Below are positions 26,643-35,098 of a stretch of DNA of 64,000 bases, one piece after another. The translations under genes were made by a program, and so were the position numbers. Each line of letters starts with the position of its first letter. Within the stretch, counting starts at the first letter, position 1. The DNA lies in contig OY970326.1 of assembly GCA_963717155.1 (NCBI GenBank), forward strand, positions 1,302,001-1,366,000, given 5' to 3'. Source of the DNA: G963717155 sp963717155. Lineage in GTDB: Bacteria; Actinomycetota; Thermoleophilia; Gaiellales; JALYLC01. The notes under the pieces are model-generated. The model ran no database searches and was not told the origin of the DNA. It worked only from the letters and a program-made list of their open reading frames with translations.

Positions 26643-27463
26643 ATGTTCGAGATTGGTACATCCCTCCGCGAGGCCCGCGCCCGCCGGCAGCTCGGCTACG
26701 ACCAGATCGAAGCCGAGACGAAGATCCGCGCGAAGTACATCCGCTGCATGGAAGACGAGCAGTTCGACGTCCTCCCGAGCGGAACGTACGTGCGCGGCTT
26801 CCTGCGGACGTATGCCGACTACCTCGGACTCGACGGCCAGCTGTACGTCGACGAGTACAACTCGCGGTTCGGCGACATCCCGGACGAGCGGTCCCCGCCG
26901 CCGCGAGCGGCCGCAGCAGCGGCGCAACGAGAGCCGAACGCGGTGCTGGTCGCCCTGGCGGGCATCGTCGCGGTCGGCGTGCTGCTGTTCGCCGCGTGGA
27001 AGTGAATCCCTCGAGCGATCGCCCCGCCGCGCCGTTGCCGCCGGTGACGCCGACGACCACGACCGGGTCGACCAGCCAGGGGAACCCGTCGAGCTTCCAG
27101 GTGCCGAAGGACCAGACCGCGGCGCAGGCGAAGAAGAACCACGCGAACGTCGCGCCCGCGGTGAAGCCGGTCTCGCTGCGGATCGACATCGCGACGGGGC
27201 ACAAGTCCTGGCTCGTCGTCCGCCGTCGCTCCAACCCGAAGAAGATCGTCTACCAGAACACGCTGACCGCGCCCGGCCACATCGGCGGCAGGGTGCAGCA
27301 CGATCCCAAGGGCTACCTGATCTCGTCGGCCTGCAATCCCACGGGTGACGCTGACGGTCAACGGCAAGATGTTCGCGCTCGGGTCCGGCGGCGGCCCTGG
27401 AAGGTCACGGCAAAGGGCGTCGTCGCGACCCGCGCCCCGGCTGGCATCCCCACCGGCTGTTGA
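26643..27463 (+). pseudogene. RodZ-like helix-turn-helix membrane protein, frameshifted
   Basis: The N-terminus is the cytoplasmic helix-turn-helix of the RodZ family (IGTSLREARARRQLGYDQIE, then GTYVRGFLRTYADYLGLD), followed by a spacer and one membrane helix (VLVALAGIVAVGVLLFAAW). RodZ links the MreB cytoskeleton to the wall machinery in rods; the family in non-rod actinobacteria is less understood. The frame breaks right after the helix (near 27,000; one base apparently missing), again near 27,343 and near 27,400. When joined, the outside part has a DUF4115-like end (NPTG, LTVNGKMFALGSGGG, PWKVTAKG). ATG 26643 fits the family start better than GTG 26628. It is probably an intact gene in the cell with sequence errors, but decay cannot be excluded. 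Confidence 0.7.
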
Positions 27464-28713
27464 CCGCAGTCCGCGGCCGACAGCCGCGATCCTGATCACG
27501 GGGAGCGAGCTGCTGCTCGGGCTCGTCGCGGACCGCAACACGGGCTTCCTCGCCCAGACGCTCGATCGCCTCGGGCTCGAGCTCCAGCGCGTGCTGCCCG
27601 TGGGCGACAGCGAGGAGGAGATCGACGACGGCCTGCGCGAGCTGCGCGAGCACGCCGTCGTCATCACCTCGGGCGGGCTCGGGCCGACGCACGACGATCG
27701 CACGGTCGCGGCCGTCGCCGGCGTGAGCGGGCGCGAGCTCGGGATCGACGAGCCCCTGCGCGCGAGGATCGCCGGATCTGGCCGAGTACGCCCGCCGGCG
27801 CGGGATCCCGCCCGGCGGAGTACGTCCACGGCAACGACAAGCAGGCGCTCGTGCCGCGAGGCGCGACATCATCTTGCCGGTCGGCACCGCTCCCGGTCTG
27901 GACGCCCGTGGGAGGACACGACGGTCGTCGTCCTTCCCGGGCCTCCCGCCGAGCTCGCGCAGATGTGGCCGATGGTCGAGCAGCATCCCGCGGCCACCGC
28001 GCTGCGCGCCGGCGAGCGGCTCGAGCGGCAGCCTGCTCCGGGTCTTCGGGATGAGCGAGTCGGTGGTCGCCCACGCGTTCGAGGAGGCCGGCGGTGACGA
28101 GGCGGGCACGACGACCACGATCTGCGCCCGCCGCTTCGGAGGTCGAGATGCTCGTGCGGGCGCCCGCGCGGCGCGGCGCGACGCGCGCCTTCGACTGGTC
28201 GATGCGATGAGCGATCGCCTCGGCGCCGACGTGTTCAGCGAGGACGAGCGTCCGCTCGAGGAGCTGGTGCTCGACGCGGCCCGTGCCCGCGGCGCGACGG
28301 TCGCGACGGCGGAGTCGTGCACGGCGGGGCTGGTCGCGGCGCGGCTCACGGAATCGCGGGCAGCTCGGACGTCGTCGTGGGTGGCGTCGTCGCCTACGCG
28401 AACGAGATCAAGCAGGGGATGCTCGGCGTGCCCGACCGAGCTCCTCGAGCAGCACGGAGCGGTCTCGGCCGAGTGCGCCGAGGCGATGGCCGCGGGGCGC
28501 TCGCCGCGACCGGCGCGCAGCTCGCGATCTCGATGACGGGCATCGCGGGGCCGGGCGGGGGCACGCCGAGAAGCCCGTCGGGCTCGTGTACCTCCACTGC
28601 GCCTCGGCCTTCGGCGAGCGGGCACGGCGGGTCGTGTTCCCGGGCGACCGCAGACAGTGCGGGACTCCGCGACGACCACGGCGCTGCACCTCGCGCTCGC
28701 CGTGCTGCGCTGA
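27460..28713 (+). pseudogene. cinA: CinA-like protein with many frameshifts
   Basis: The pieces of a full CinA lie in order but in changing frames. They are an N-terminal molybdopterin-binding-like domain (AILITGSELLLGLVADRNTG, then VITSGGLGPTHDDRTV), a middle part (DTTVVVLPGPPAELAQMWP) and the C-terminal nicotinamide-mononucleotide-deamidase domain (ATAESCTAGLVAARLTE, AISMTGIAGPGGGTP). At least six frame changes are needed between 27,460 and 28,713. CinA family enzymes clean up NMN or ADP-ribose. The start cannot be fixed; TTG 27460 followed by a shift is the likeliest. Motif residues are all preserved, which favours poor sequence over old decay. Confidence 0.8.
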
Positions 28714-28717
28714 TCCG

Positions 28718-29444
28718 GTGGTGCCGCCGCTGCTGCAGGCCGCGCTCAACGGTGCACGAACGCGCGCCGAGCATCCGGCGATCCCCAGGACGCCCGACGA
28801 GGTCGCCGCCGAGGCCCGTGCGTCCGTCGCCGCGGGCGCCGGGATCATCCACGTCCACGCGTACGACGCCGCAGGCCGTGAGAGCCTGGCCGCCGCGCCG
28901 GTTGCCGCCCTGCTCCGGGCGCTGCGCGCCGTCGTCCCGGGCGTTCCGATCTCGCTGCCGGCGTCTGCCGCGATCGAGCCCGATCCGCAGCGACGCCTCG
29001 AGCTCGTCGCGTCCTGGACCGAGCTGCCCGAGCTCGTGACCGCGAACCAGGGCGAGCCCGGACTCCTCGAGCTGTGCGAGCACCTGATCGGCCGCGGGGT
29101 CGGCATCGAGGCGGGCCTGCTCGAGCTCGCCGACGCGCACGCGTTCGTCGCCGCGGGCATCGCCGGGCGCTGCGTCCGGGCGATGGTCGAGCCGCTGGAT
29201 CCCGTGCCGCTCGACGCGGTCGCGCATGCGGCCGCGATCGAGCACGTGCTCGCGGACGCCGGGATCGCGCTCGAGCAGGTGCATCACGGAGACGGCGTCG
29301 CCAGCTGGGACGTCGTCGGCCCGGGCGCTAGCGCGTGGGCACGGCATGCGCACCGGCCTGGACGACACGATCTTCCTGCCGGACGGGCGGCTCGCCCCCG
29401 ACAACGCCGAGCTCGTCCGGGCCTCCGTGCCCCTCATGTCCTAA
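28718..29444 (+). CDS. BKACE-family (DUF849) beta-keto acid cleavage enzyme, one +1 frameshift
   Basis: A TIM-barrel protein of the DUF849/BKACE family, which cleaves beta-keto acids with acetyl-CoA using a metal-bound His pair. IIHVHAYD near residue 45 gives the HxH-like metal site, and ELVTANQGEPG and GVGIEAGLLELADA are family segments. The end, MRTGLDDTIFLPDGRLAPDN, is in another frame because of one extra C near 29,321. It is shorter than typical members and closest to the actinobacterial subgroup. Substrate unknown. GTG 28718 or 28721 is the start, just after cinA. Confidence 0.8.
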
Positions 29445-29611
29445 GGGCCCGTCTCGGTAGGCCTCGCGGCGCCTGGCGTGCGTCGAGCTGGCGCGGGACC
29501 GACGATCGCCTCTCGGCGTTCCGGTAGCTACGAGGAGCACCTTCGAGACGCTCGTTGCCCCCGCTTGCTCGCCACGCGCCATCCATCCACGATCCCTACC
29601 GAGACGGGCCC
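29445..29611. repeat. 167-bp element with perfect 17-bp inverted ends
   Basis: GGGCCCGTCTCGGTAGG (29445-29461) is repeated as a perfect inverted copy at 29595-29611, with 133 bases between, including the palindrome GTAGCTAC. It starts one base after the BKACE stop. It could be a terminator-like hairpin or a small non-autonomous insertion; I see no target duplication and no coding frame. The remaining bases to recA (29612-29740) hold the LexA-box candidate. Confidence 0.6.
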
Positions 29612-29690
29612 CGAGGGTCGGCGCGCCTCTGGCACGATCCGTCATGCGCGCGTCGCACCGCCGTCCGGTGCGCACCGTATGCTTCGGGCA

Positions 29691-29704
29691 CAAACACCTG
29701 TTCG
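29691..29704 (+). promoter_or_regulatory. LexA (SOS) box candidate before recA
   Basis: CAAACACCTGTTCG matches the Gram-positive/actinobacterial SOS consensus CGAACRNRYGTTYG at 12 of 14 positions. It lies 36 bases before the recA ATG, where a repressor would block transcription. Expected from known recA regulation. Confidence 0.65.
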
Positions 29705-29740
29705 TATCAGAGGCTTCAGGTCGGAGACGGAAGGACGGAG

Positions 29741-30844
29741 ATGGCAGACGAGCGAAAGTCAGCGCTGGATGCCGCGCTCGGACAGATCGAGCGACAGTTC
29801 GGCAAGGGCGCGATCATGCGCATGGGCGACGATGCGCGCGTGCCGGTCGCGGCGATCTCGACGGGCGCGCTCTCGCTCGATCTCGCGCTCGGCGTCGGCG
29901 GCGTTCCGCGTGGGCGCATCGTCGAGCTGTACGGCCCGGAGAGCTCGGGCAAGACGACCCTCTGCTACCACATCATGGCCGAGGCCCAGAAGGCAGGGGG
30001 GACCTGCGCCTTCATCGACGCCGAGCACTCGATGGATCCGGTCTACGCCTCGCGCATCGGCCTGAACGTCGACGAGCTCCTCGTCTCGCAGCCCGACAAC
30101 GGCGAGCAGGCGCTCGAGATCGTCGAGATGCTCGTCCGCTCGGGCGCGCTCGACATCGTCTGCATCGACTCGGTCGCGGCGCTCGTGCCGAAGGCCGAGA
30201 TCGAGGGCGAGATGGGCGACAGCTTCGTCGGCCTCCAGGCGCGTCTGATGAGCCAGGCGATGCGGAAGCTCGCCGGCACGCTCAACCGGACGGGCACGAT
30301 CTGCCTCTTCACGAACCAGATCCGCGAGAAGATCGGGGTCATGTTCGGGTCGCCCGAGACCCAGCCCGGCGGTCGCGCGCTCAAGTTCTACGCCTCGGTG
30401 CGCATGGACATCCGCCGCATCGAGACGCTCAAGGACGGCAGCGACGCCTACGGCAACCGCGTGCGCGTGAAGGTCGTCAAGAACAAGGTCGCGCCGCCGT
30501 TCCGTCAGGCCGAGTTCGACGTGATCTACGGCGATGGCATCTCGTGGGCGGGCAGCGTCCTCGACGTGGGGATCGAGCAGAACGTGATCTCGAAGAGCGG
30601 GTCGTTCCTGAGCTTCGGCGAGACCCGGCTCGGCCAGGGCCGCGAGCGCGCGAAGGCGTTCCTCCGCGAGCATCCCGACATCCTGCAGGCGATCCTCGAC
30701 AAGATCCAGGAGGGGCTCGAGGGAGTCGTCGTGCCCGGCGCCTCGCTTCCCGCCCCCGGGATGGCGATCGGCGAGGTACCCCCCGAGGTGCCGCCGTCGG
30801 CCGAGGTCGAGGCAGCAAGCGTCAACGGCGTCGTCGCCGGCTAA
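29741..30844 (+). CDS. recA: Recombinase RecA
   Basis: A 367-residue RecA, the strand-exchange protein of homologous recombination and co-protease of the SOS response. Walker A is GPESSGKTT (residues 66-74). The loops and the conserved SVAALVPKAEIEGEMGD and QIREKIGVMFGSPETQPGGR are intact. The C-terminal tail is rich in Pro, Val and Ala. The start ATG 29741 is preceded by a GGACGGAG ribosome-binding site. recX follows directly, as usual. Confidence 0.98.
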   Translation: MADERKSALDAALGQIERQFGKGAIMRMGDDARVPVAAISTGALSLDLALGVGGVPRGRIVELYGPESSGKTTLCYHIMAEAQKAGGTCAFIDAEHSMDPVYASRIGLNVDELLVSQPDNGEQALEIVEMLVRSGALDIVCIDSVAALVPKAEIEGEMGDSFVGLQARLMSQAMRKLAGTLNRTGTICLFTNQIREKIGVMFGSPETQPGGRALKFYASVRMDIRRIETLKDGSDAYGNRVRVKVVKNKVAPPFRQAEFDVIYGDGISWAGSVLDVGIEQNVISKSGSFLSFGETRLGQGRERAKAFLREHPDILQAILDKIQEGLEGVVVPGASLPAPGMAIGEVPPEVPPSAEVEAASVNGVVAG

Positions 30845-30878
30845 CCCGCGCGCGAGTCCGCTACCGGCGACCGGCGAG

Positions 30879-31326
30879 ATGGTCGAGCCGCGAGAGGCCG
30901 CGATGCGTCGCGCGGGTGCTGCGCTCGCGCGGCGCGCCCGCAGCGAGGCCGAGCTCGCACGGGCGCTCGCGCCGGTCGCGCCGCCCGAGGTCGTCGCCGG
31001 GGTGATCGCCGATCTTCGATCCCGCGGCTACGTCGACGACACCGCGCTCGCATGCTCGCTCGCCGAGCGTCGGCTCTCGTCGGGCTGGGGGACGCATCGC
31101 GTGCGGGCAGATCTCGAGCGGCTCGAGATCGAAGGCGACGGCGCCCGCGCGGGAATCGCGCTGGCCGAGGCCGGGGAACGGACGGCAGCCGAGAACCTGG
31201 TCGCGCTCCGCGCGCCGCGGCGCCGACGCGCGCCGCGTCGCGGCCCTGCTGGCGCGTCGCGGATTTTCGGATGAGACGGTCGAGGCGCTCGTCGTACCGG
31301 ATCTTCACGGCGAGTCCGTGGACTAG
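30879..31326 (+). CDS. recX: Regulatory protein RecX, one +1 frameshift
   Basis: RecX binds RecA filaments and limits their activity. The sequence shows three-helix repeats: RRARSEAELARAL, PEVVAGVIADLRSRGYVDD with AERRLSSGWGTHRVRADL, and a last repeat (VAALLARRGFSDETVEALV) in another frame because of one extra base near 31,213. It ends at TAG 31324-31326. The gene length is one more than a multiple of three. ATG 30879 is the likely start. The neighbourhood (behind recA) confirms the call. Confidence 0.85.
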
Positions 31327-31563
31327 CGCGTGCCCGTGCGAGAGCGGTAGGATACGGCAGTTACTTTCGTATCATCTGCCGCCAAACGGCGGCGTTAGCA
31401 GCGAATTTCCGAGAAGATCGTGCGGCGTTCGTGGTAGGCGCCGCTCTGGGTGACAGGCCGGTCCCGTCGGGAGCGGCTACCTGTACTCGCGGACGTTTCC
31501 TTGCGGCGCCGCACTGATGTGCGGCTCGCGCGCCGCCCCGTGCGGCGCATCAGGAGGCACACG
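31327..31563 (+). other. Untranslated leader region before rny
   Basis: A gap of 237 bases. It has a GCCGCC/GGCGGC hairpin (31378-31393) without a T run and a comparatively A+T-rich patch before it (TTACTTTCGTATCAT), which is the best promoter zone. A second set of GCGGC-type inverted pairs lies near 31,500-31,550. An AGGAGG ribosome-binding site precedes rny. I see no small gene or known riboswitch. Confidence 0.4.
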
Positions 31564-33096
31564 ATGGAGGTGGTGATCGGCGTAGTGGTCGGGCTCGTGC
31601 TCGGCGCTGTCGCTGGCTACCTGATCGCCCGCGGCGCGTTTGCCCGCCAGGCGACAGCGGATACAGCCGCGGCCAAGCGACTCCTCGAGGACGCGCACCG
31701 CGAGGCGCAGACGATTCGCAAGGAGGCCGAGGTCGCGGCCAAGGAGCAGGCGGTCACGATCCGGACGGACGTGGAGCGCGAGCTCGGCGAGCGGCGGGTC
31801 GAGCTCGCCAAGGGCGAGGAACGCCTGTCGGCACGCGCGACCCAGGTCGAGCAGCGCGCGGCCGAGACCGAGCGGCGCGAGCAGGCTCTCATCGAGAAGG
31901 ATGCGAGCCTGACGACGCGCCAGGCTGCAATCGATACCTTGCAGCTAGAACGCCAGGAGGCGCTCGAGCGCGTCTCGGGTCTGACTGCGACGCAGGCCAA
32001 GGAGCTGCTGCTGCGCGAGGTCGAGGAGCGCTCCCGCCACGACATGGCCCGTCGCATCCGCATCATCGAGGACGAGGCTCGCCAGGAGTCCGATCGGCGC
32101 GTGCGCAACATCATCTCGATCGGGATCCAGCGGACCGCCGCGAGCCATGCGGCCGAGACGACGGTCTCGATGGTCGAGCTGCCCTCCGATGACATGAAGG
32201 GCCGCATCATCGGTCGCGAGGGTCGCAACATCCGGGCGCTCGAGAACCTCACGGGCGTGGACGTGATCATCGATGACACGCCCCAGGCGGTCGTCCTCTC
32301 GGGATTCGACGGGGTTCGTCGTGCGATTGCCAAGCTGACGGTCAGCAAGCTCGTCGCCGACGGGCGCATCCACCCGGCGCGCATCGAGGAGGCGTACTAC
32401 CAGGCGAAGGTCGAGATCGAGGAGGAGATCGTCCGAGCAGGCGAGCAGGCGAGCTTCGAGGCGGACGTTCCGGGTCTGCATCCCGACCTCCTCAAGCTGC
32501 TCGGGCGTCTGCGCTACCGCACGAGCTACGGCCAGAACGTCCTGCGCCACTCGCTCGAGTGCACGCACATCGCCACCATCATGGCGGCCGAGCTCGGCGC
32601 ATCCCTCAAGACCACCCGCCGTGCCGCGTTGCTGCACGACATCGGGAAGGCCGTCACGCACGAGGTCGAGGGCTCGCACGCGGTGATCGGAGCGCAGCTG
32701 GCCCGCAAGTACGGCGAGTCGAACGCCGTCGCGCACGCGATCGAGGCGCACCACTACGACGTCGAGCCGCAGACCGTCGAGGCGGTGCTCGTCCAGTCCG
32801 CCGACGCGATCTCGGCCGCGCGCCCGGGCGCTCGCGGCGAGTCCATGGAGCACTACGCGAAGCGGCTCGCGGCGCTCGAGGAGATCGCGACGTCGAAGCC
32901 CGGCGTGGAGCGCTGCTACGCGATGCAGGCAGGTCGCGAGGTCCGCGTGATGGTGAAGCCGACCGAGATCGACGACGACGCGGCCGTGATGCTGTCACAT
33001 CAGATCGCGCGTGAGATCGAGGACAGCCTCGAGTATCCCGGACAGATCAAGATCACCGTGATTCGCGAGTCGAGGTCGACGGAGTACGCGAAGTGA
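31564..33096 (+). CDS. rny: Ribonuclease Y
   Basis: A 510-residue RNase Y, a membrane-anchored endonuclease that starts mRNA decay. It has one N-terminal membrane helix (VVIGVVVGLVLGAVAGYLIA), a long charged coiled coil to about residue 190, a KH domain (GRIIGREGRNIRALE) and an HD domain (LHDIGKAVTHE). ATG 31564 sits six bases behind AGGAGG. RNase Y is absent from most well-known actinomycetes, so its presence supports a deep-branching lineage. The next gene overlaps its stop. Confidence 0.96.
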   Translation: MEVVIGVVVGLVLGAVAGYLIARGAFARQATADTAAAKRLLEDAHREAQTIRKEAEVAAKEQAVTIRTDVERELGERRVELAKGEERLSARATQVEQRAAETERREQALIEKDASLTTRQAAIDTLQLERQEALERVSGLTATQAKELLLREVEERSRHDMARRIRIIEDEARQESDRRVRNIISIGIQRTAASHAAETTVSMVELPSDDMKGRIIGREGRNIRALENLTGVDVIIDDTPQAVVLSGFDGVRRAIAKLTVSKLVADGRIHPARIEEAYYQAKVEIEEEIVRAGEQASFEADVPGLHPDLLKLLGRLRYRTSYGQNVLRHSLECTHIATIMAAELGASLKTTRRAALLHDIGKAVTHEVEGSHAVIGAQLARKYGESNAVAHAIEAHHYDVEPQTVEAVLVQSADAISAARPGARGESMEHYAKRLAALEEIATSKPGVERCYAMQAGREVRVMVKPTEIDDDAAVMLSHQIAREIEDSLEYPGQIKITVIRESRSTEYAK

Positions 33097-34265
33097 GCGC
33101 AGCGGACATCGAGGCGTTCCGCTCGTACCTGCCCGTGCGCATCAGCTTCGGCGACGGGGTCGCCGCCGAGCTCGCCGGCATCCTCGAGGGGCTCGGAGCG
33201 ACGAGCGCGCTGGTGCTGCTCGAGGAGCCCGTCGTCGGGATCCCCGGAGTGGCCGCCGCCCTGGCCGCGTGCGAGGAGCGCGGCGTCACGCTGCACCGCC
33301 ACATGAAGCCGCCCGGCGAGCCGACCTTCGCGGCGGCCGAGGACGTCGCCACCGAGATCGCCCTGCTCGATCCCGGCGCGCTCGTCGCGATCGGCGGTGG
33401 CTCGGCGCTCGATCTCGGCAAGGCGGCGCGCCTCGTCGCCGAGCAGGGCGGGCCGCTCGCGCGCTTCGCCGGCGGCGCGACCCCGATCGTCGAGCCGCGC
33501 CTGCCGCTCGTGACGGTCCCGACGACGTCGGGCACGGGCTCGGACGTCTCGGGCGGCGCGGTGATGACCGACAAGGACGCGGGCCGCAAGGTCGGGCTCG
33601 CCTCGCCGAACATGCGCGCGCAGTACGCGCTCGTCGACCCGCTGCTGACGGTCGGCCTTCCGTCGGCGCCCACGGCGCAGACGGGGATCGACGCACTGGC
33701 CCAGGCGATCGGCGGCACGATCGTGAAGAACGGAAACCCGCTCTCGATGGCGGTCGGCCTCGAGGCCTGCAGGTACGTGGCGGCAGCGTTCGAGACCGCG
33801 GTCCGCGACGGCTCGAACGTCGAGGCGCGCCGCGCGATGAGCCTCGCCAGCCTGCTCGCGGGCCTGTCCATGAACCTGTCCGACTGCGCGGCCGATCACG
33901 CCCTCGCTCAGGCAATGGGCGGCTACCTCTCGCTCCCGCACGGGCTCACCGTGGGACTGGTGCTGGCCGAGACGCTCGACGTGTCGCGCGCCGAGTGCGC
34001 GCCGGCGCTCGAGCGCGTGGCAGACGCGCTCGGCGTGGCGGACGACGGCAGCGCCGACGGATCGAGGGCCGTGCGCGGTGTGCGACGCCTGCTGACCGCG
34101 GTGTCGCTGCCGACGGCCTCCGAGGCGGGGCTGCGGCCCGAGCACGTCGACGAGCTCACGCCGCTTGCGCTCGACGAGTACTTCATGACGGTCGATCCGC
34201 ACCGCTGGACGGCCGACGACGTCCGCGGGGCCTACCGGGCAGCACTGGCGGTGGCCGCCCGGTGA
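33093..34265 (+). CDS. Iron-type alcohol dehydrogenase family protein
   Basis: 390 residues of the Fe-ADH superfamily. The NAD-binding part has GGGSALDLGKAARL and PTTSGTGSDVSGG. Of the four usual metal ligands, Asp200, His269 and His283 are kept, but the ligand four residues after the Asp is Gln204 instead of His. The conserved His four residues after the third ligand is also Gln (273). Other members oxidise or reduce short-chain alcohols and aldehydes; this one may use a different metal or substrate. GTG 33093 overlaps the rny stop, and the PHP gene overlaps this stop. Confidence 0.88.
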   Translation: MSAADIEAFRSYLPVRISFGDGVAAELAGILEGLGATSALVLLEEPVVGIPGVAAALAACEERGVTLHRHMKPPGEPTFAAAEDVATEIALLDPGALVAIGGGSALDLGKAARLVAEQGGPLARFAGGATPIVEPRLPLVTVPTTSGTGSDVSGGAVMTDKDAGRKVGLASPNMRAQYALVDPLLTVGLPSAPTAQTGIDALAQAIGGTIVKNGNPLSMAVGLEACRYVAAAFETAVRDGSNVEARRAMSLASLLAGLSMNLSDCAADHALAQAMGGYLSLPHGLTVGLVLAETLDVSRAECAPALERVADALGVADDGSADGSRAVRGVRRLLTAVSLPTASEAGLRPEHVDELTPLALDEYFMTVDPHRWTADDVRGAYRAALAVAAR

Positions 34266-35098
34266 GGAACGACGCCGGGGGATACCCCGACAACCACAAC
34301 CACTTCGTGATGGCCGGCAGCATCGACGCGATGGTCGAGGCCGCCGAGCGCAAGGGCATCTCGGCGATCGTCTTCAGCGAGCACAACTTCCACCTCGACG
34401 AGGCGCGCGAGGCGATCCCCTACCTCGCGGCTCGCTGGACACCCGAGGGCCCGCCGCTGCCGCTCGCTCGCTACGTCGAGGAGGTGCGCACGGCCGGCGA
34501 ACGGTCGCGCGTGCAGGTGCTGCTGGGCCTCGAGGTGGACGTGAGGCCCGAGGACGACGCGTTCGAGCAGGCGACCGATGCGTTCACGGCACAGCGCGAC
34601 GACTGGGACGTCGTCCTCGGCTCGGTCCACACGATGAGCGACGACGTCTCGGTGCAGGACGAGCCCGTCTCGATGTCGCCGGACGATGCCTGGGCCGACT
34701 ACCTCGGGCGCGTGACGATCGCCGCGGGGTCGGGGCGCTTCGACGTGATCTCCCACCCCGTGCGGCTCGGCTACTCGGTGAGCGGCATCCCCGCAGCCGT
34801 CCCGAGCCTGCTGGACGGAGTCGCACGCACGGCCGCGAGCGAGGGGGTGGCGGTCGAGGTCAACGGTGCCGACTTCCAGCGGCGGCCGGATCTCGTGGGA
34901 CTGCTCGTCGAGATCCTCGCACGGCACGATGCGCCGATCAGCCTGGGCTCGGACGCGCACCTGCCGAACTCCGTCGGTCGCGTGCGCGAGGTGCTCCCGC
35001 TGCTGCAGCAGCATGGTGTCCGCCACCTGGCGCGCTTCGCAGGTAGGCGGATGGAGCTGGTTCCGCTTCCCACTGGGCGCATAAACTCCGGGGCGTGA
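34262..35098 (+). CDS. PHP-domain phosphoesterase (histidinol-phosphatase-like)
   Basis: 278 residues with the PHP trinuclear metal site: DNHNHF near the start, FSEHN, a Glu in GLEVDV, GSVHTM, SHPVRLG and LGSDAHLP at the end. This is the layout of the HisK-type histidinol-phosphate phosphatases, which would supply the dephosphorylation step of histidine synthesis. No other his gene is present here, so the exact substrate stays open. GTG 34262 overlaps the ADH stop, and miaB overlaps this one. Confidence 0.85.
   Translation: MRNDAGGYPDNHNHFVMAGSIDAMVEAAERKGISAIVFSEHNFHLDEAREAIPYLAARWTPEGPPLPLARYVEEVRTAGERSRVQVLLGLEVDVRPEDDAFEQATDAFTAQRDDWDVVLGSVHTMSDDVSVQDEPVSMSPDDAWADYLGRVTIAAGSGRFDVISHPVRLGYSVSGIPAAVPSLLDGVARTAASEGVAVEVNGADFQRRPDLVGLLVEILARHDAPISLGSDAHLPNSVGRVREVLPLLQQHGVRHLARFAGRRMELVPLPTGRINSGA
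35082..35087 (+). promoter_or_regulatory. -10 box of a leaderless miaB transcript
   Basis: TAAACT lies seven bases before GTG 35095, inside the last codons of the PHP gene. Confidence 0.5.
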
